A stretch of DNA of 44,093 nt from GCA-003244245 sp036501085. GTDB lineage: Bacteria; Actinomycetota; Actinomycetes; Mycobacteriales; Pseudonocardiaceae. Positions 41,751 to 44,093 of this stretch are shown here, in pieces; position 1 is the first letter of the stretch, and the number at the start of each line of letters is the position of its first letter. The stretch is taken from assembly GCA_036501085.1 (NCBI GenBank), contig DASYAZ010000168.1, forward strand, positions 1 through 44,093, given 5' to 3'. A program made the position numbers and the translations under genes. A model generated the notes under the pieces. It was not told the origin of the DNA. It saw only the letters and a list, made by a program, of their open reading frames with translations, and made no database searches.

Positions 41751-42297
41751 TCCGCCGCCACTGGCGGCACGTGGAACGGTCCCCCTTCGTTGGTCATCGA
41801 TCTCGTCAGTGAGCTGACCACCAGCGGAAGCTCGCTTGCGGACGCCACACTCTGGTCTCATGCGTCAATCGAGACCCAAGGACAAGACAACGTGTGCCGC
41901 GAGCTGCGGCAACCTGCCGGATCGCTCCTCTCGCCCCACATCGCGGTCGGTACCGGCGTGCGGGCGAGGGGACCGGATCCCATGGTAACTCAGCGTGCTG
42001 GCACAGCTACTCGGCGTCAGATCACGGCTCTCTTCAGGCAGGTGGAACACAGCTCCGCTGTTGTGTCCCAAGCCTCGCTGGCCTCGGGAACGAGGTCAGT
42101 ACTCGCCCGCCACCGCCGATCTCGACGGGTAGTCAGGGCACGTGGCAGAACTCGATGTTTACATTGACCGCCGGAGGGGAATAACTAAAGTTGCACAAAC
42201 AGGTTCCCCGCTTAGGGTATCCGCTCCGGGTTTGACAAGCTTGCCGATCTTGATTTTTGGTGTGTCGTGGTCCAACGAGCAACGATGGGAGGAAAAT
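41751..42297. other. Gap with a small hairpin and the hemerythrin promoter
   Basis: GCCGCC/GGCGGC (41754-41768) directly follows the STAS stop and may terminate it. No gene recognised. GGGTAT at 42215-42220 resembles an alternative-sigma -10, but the spacing to GTTG upstream is too long to claim. An open segment without usable start or family features fills the middle. Confidence 0.4.
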
Positions 42298-42867
42298 ATG
42301 GACGGCCTTGATTTGTTAACCGCTGACCATAACAGGGTGCGCGGGTTATTTGCCCGGTTCCGGGAGGCGAAGAAGCGGGATGATACATCTGAGATGGGTG
42401 CGCTGGCTGAACAGATCTTCGCGGAACTTGAGGTGCATACAACCATCGAAGAACAGGTTTTCTACCCTGCCATACACGACGTGAACGAGGAACTGGCCGA
42501 GGTTGTTGACGAGGGTGTGCAGGAGCATCACGTCGTTGATTTATTGATGGAAGAGGCGCGCGCGCTCCAGCCCGGTGACGCTGAGTGGGTGGCGAAGCTC
42601 AGCGTGCTCATCGAAAATGTCGAGCATCACGCGGAAGAAGAGGAAGACGAGCTGTTCCCGCAGGTGCGCTCGGCCACCGACGCTGCGACTCGCCGTGCCT
42701 GGGGCCAGCGGTTCGAGACCATGAAGACAGAGCGTGGAGCACCCTCGCCCGGTCAAGCCGCCGAGCTGACCACCCGGGAGCTGCGGCAGCGGGCAACCGA
42801 GCAGCAGATCCCAGGCAGGTCAAACATGACCCGTGAGGATCTCGCCGCCACCGTCGATCCCCGCTAA
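42298..42867 (+). CDS. Hemerythrin-like (HHE) domain protein
   Basis: 189-residue cytoplasmic protein. A four-helix HHE domain supplies the di-iron ligands: His11, His47 with Glu51 (EVHTTIEEQVFYP), His77/His78 and His111 with Glu115 (HHAEEEEDELFPQ). The C-terminal LTTRELRQRATEQQIPGRS followed by MTREDLAATV resembles a SAP-like nucleic-acid-binding motif. A GGGAGGAA site lies before ATG 42298. Such proteins sense or store O2, NO or iron; the SAP-like tail is an unusual addition. Confidence 0.88.
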   Translation: MDGLDLLTADHNRVRGLFARFREAKKRDDTSEMGALAEQIFAELEVHTTIEEQVFYPAIHDVNEELAEVVDEGVQEHHVVDLLMEEARALQPGDAEWVAKLSVLIENVEHHAEEEEDELFPQVRSATDAATRRAWGQRFETMKTERGAPSPGQAAELTTRELRQRATEQQIPGRSNMTREDLAATVDPR

Positions 42868-43278
42868 TCCCGGTCCCATTTTGGGCCCTGCGACGGTACT
42901 CTGTCGCCTCGAACCGAGTCGCTAGGCTACTACCAGCAGCGAGCTTGCAAACAAGGTCAGTTTCTGAGTATGCGCGGACTGTGTTCAGACCCTTCCCTGC
43001 TGAGCTGATCCGAGATCGAGCAGAAACAAAGCGCCGCTGGAGCCCTTATGCACCGGCTTGAGATTGCGCAGAGCCCGATCAAGCAAGCTGCCGACTGAAC
43101 CGAGGAGAGTCTCGACAGCGCTCGTTAAAAGCGCCGAAGCCAGCGCGCTAGCCATGGAAACCCCTGACTTCAGGGCGCCACCCGCGTCTTCATCCGCTGA
43201 ATCACCCCACGGGAAGCGAACACTGCGGCCCCCTTTACCTATCCCTGCGAATGTTTTGCCCAAACGAGAGGATTGATC
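42868..43278. other. Gap upstream of the small disordered protein genes
   Basis: No convincing gene. A minus-strand open frame across 42985-43262 has no good start and lies in front of a plus-strand gene with a good ribosome site. The GAGAGGAT site at 43266-43273 belongs to the next gene. Confidence 0.4.
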
Positions 43279-43443
43279 ATGTCCGAGCATGAAGAGAAGA
43301 ACCTTGGCGCAGGTAACACCGAGCCCGATCCAGCCACGGCCGCGAACCCCCCGAATGAAGTCAAAGCCGGAGACAAAAAGAGGGAGAAGGCTGGACCAGG
43401 CCCCGATCCTATTGGCGGCGGTGTCGGCGGTAAGGACGACTGA
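43279..43443 (+). CDS. Small disordered protein, 54 aa
   Basis: Predicted 54-residue hydrophilic protein, acidic and Lys-rich, with Gly/Pro repeats (AGPGPDPIGGGVGG). No hydrophobic core. GAGAGGAT lies before ATG 43279. It resembles the short stress-associated disordered proteins of actinobacteria in composition only. It is followed after 82 bases by a similar gene. Confidence 0.55.
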   Translation: MSEHEEKNLGAGNTEPDPATAANPPNEVKAGDKKREKAGPGPDPIGGGVGGKDD

Positions 43444-43525
43444 GCCACGGTCGACAGCCCGGACATACTGAGCACGTCGCCAAGGTCCCAAGCAAAAGAG
43501 TGAACCCTACGAGGAGGGAGTTGTT

Positions 43526-43702
43526 GTGGAAGAGCGCGAACAGGACGCTCCGGAGGAGAAGATTGACAACGCCAGGGCTGAGTCGTTTCCTGGTGGCGTT
43601 CCGGAGGACGCAGATAAAGGAACCGGACGCGCAAAAGGAACGGGTCTGCCTCCCGGATCGGTGGGTAAAGGGCGCGACACACCCCAGACTCCTGCCACCT
43701 GA
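43526..43702 (+). CDS. Small disordered protein, 58 aa
   Basis: Predicted 58-residue protein rich in Glu, Asp, Lys and Gly (EEREQDAPEEK at the start, GTGRAKGTGLPPGS later). GAGGAGGGAG lies just before GTG 43526, a strong site that decides the start. It shares composition but little sequence with its upstream neighbour. A T-rich terminator follows. Confidence 0.6.
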   Translation: MEEREQDAPEEKIDNARAESFPGGVPEDADKGTGRAKGTGLPPGSVGKGRDTPQTPAT

Positions 43703-43767
43703 GTGATTCTGTTGTAGACCCGCTATCTGTCTGTTCTTCGAGGGCCTACTGATCCCATCTGATGTTA

Positions 43768-43816
43768 AATAAAGGCGCGCGCCTCCTGTGTGCTCGTGGT
43801 GGCGCGCGTCTTTATT
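43768..43816. terminator. Bidirectional intrinsic terminator
   Basis: AATAAAGGCGCGCGCC (43768-43783) pairs with 43801-43816 except for one mismatch or wobble, leaving a 17-base loop. A/T runs at both ends make it a terminator in both directions. Confidence 0.85.
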
Positions 43817-43957
43817 GACGCACTCCGCTGTTCTTAGCGCCTCGGAGGCACGCTGCGCACGGCTCGGAAAGGGCCTCACCTCGACCACGCCGTGTTTGCC
43901 TCATTCTCATGGCCACAGTCACCTACGGGTGCGCAACGGCAGCTTGTGCAAGGAGGC

Positions 43958-44093
43958 TTATCGGAAACTCAGCTTGAAGAAGTAAAGTGAGCGAATCGCA
44001 CTGAAAGCGGTCGGGTAGGTTCGAAGCGGACGGCGGTAGTTGGTGTGCATGCAGCGCCACGTCTTGAAGTTGGCGATTGCTCGCTCGATGACA
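43958..44093 (-). mobile_element. 3' end of an IS5-like transposase, cut by the window edge
   Basis: The minus-strand frame entering at the right edge ends with RAIANFKTWRCMHTNYRRPL, then LYFFKLSFR and TAA at 43958-43960. This is the typical C-terminus of an IS5-family DDE transposase, including the YRRPL-type segment after the catalytic Glu. The catalytic residues lie beyond the window. Confidence 0.8.

Noticed and set aside
42185..42225. Possible SigF/SigB-type promoter (GTTG...GGGTAT) before hemerythrin
   Set aside because: The spacing of 21 bases is too long for the known consensus and the -35 is incomplete.
42985..43262. Minus-strand frame with a hydrophobic stretch
   Set aside because: No ribosome site, no family features, ordinary codon bias absent, and it faces the start region of a plausible plus-strand gene.

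Overview
The window is chromosomal DNA from a high-GC actinobacterium, most likely of the order Pseudonocardiales. The signs are GTG and TTG starts, many 4-base ATGA/GTGA overlaps, two XRE (DUF5753) + DUF397 modules, a KdpDE pair, a group-2 (SigB-like) sigma factor, STAS and GAF-ANTAR regulators, and an NhaA fused to a DsbA-like domain. No phage, CRISPR array, tRNA or rRNA gene was recognised.

Region 1 (1-10.3 kb): rhomboid protease, secreted SGNH hydrolase, first DUF397/XRE pair, a chain of three tiny coupled genes (4408-5097, the third frameshifted), a STAS protein, a broken VOC-family gene, an MFS transporter, a zinc metallopeptidase interrupted at a C8 tract, and a sugar-dehydrogenase-like lipoprotein. 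Two perfect palindromes lie between the last two.

Region 2 (10.3-16.5 kb): minus-strand block for ion homeostasis: kdpD-kdpE, a CBS-domain protein and a CLC-type chloride channel that has lost its first helices. kdpFABC is not present. Upstream lie an IS3 orfA fragment and a truncated ArsR gene.

Region 3 (16.3-24.8 kb): a strongly folded non-coding element, a PAS/GGDEF/EAL protein with degenerate catalytic motifs, a membrane-tethered HTH protein, a desaturase relic, a SigB-like sigma factor, a DUF4383 protein and a PadR unit.

Region 4 (24.7-31.1 kb): an adenosylcobalamin-type riboswitch precedes cbtB-cbtA and a coupled FhuF-like 2Fe-2S protein, probably one cobalt-uptake operon. Then come an FAD oxidoreductase, a second DUF397/XRE pair, and a coupled acetyltransferase + nicotianamine-synthase-like gene pair, the best candidate here for an undescribed (metallophore-like) pathway.

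Region 5 (31-44.1 kb): alpha/beta hydrolase, NhaA-DsbA, an SDR + DHA2 efflux pair, a small Cys-rich protein, a glycine-rich ELLPARTVLS-type protein, DUF2127, GAF-ANTAR, a decayed IS256 transposase, STAS, hemerythrin, two tiny disordered proteins, and the 3' end of an IS5-like transposase.

Several genes differ from an intact frame by one base, mostly in short G/C runs. This could be real decay, phase variation or homopolymer error; raw reads would decide.
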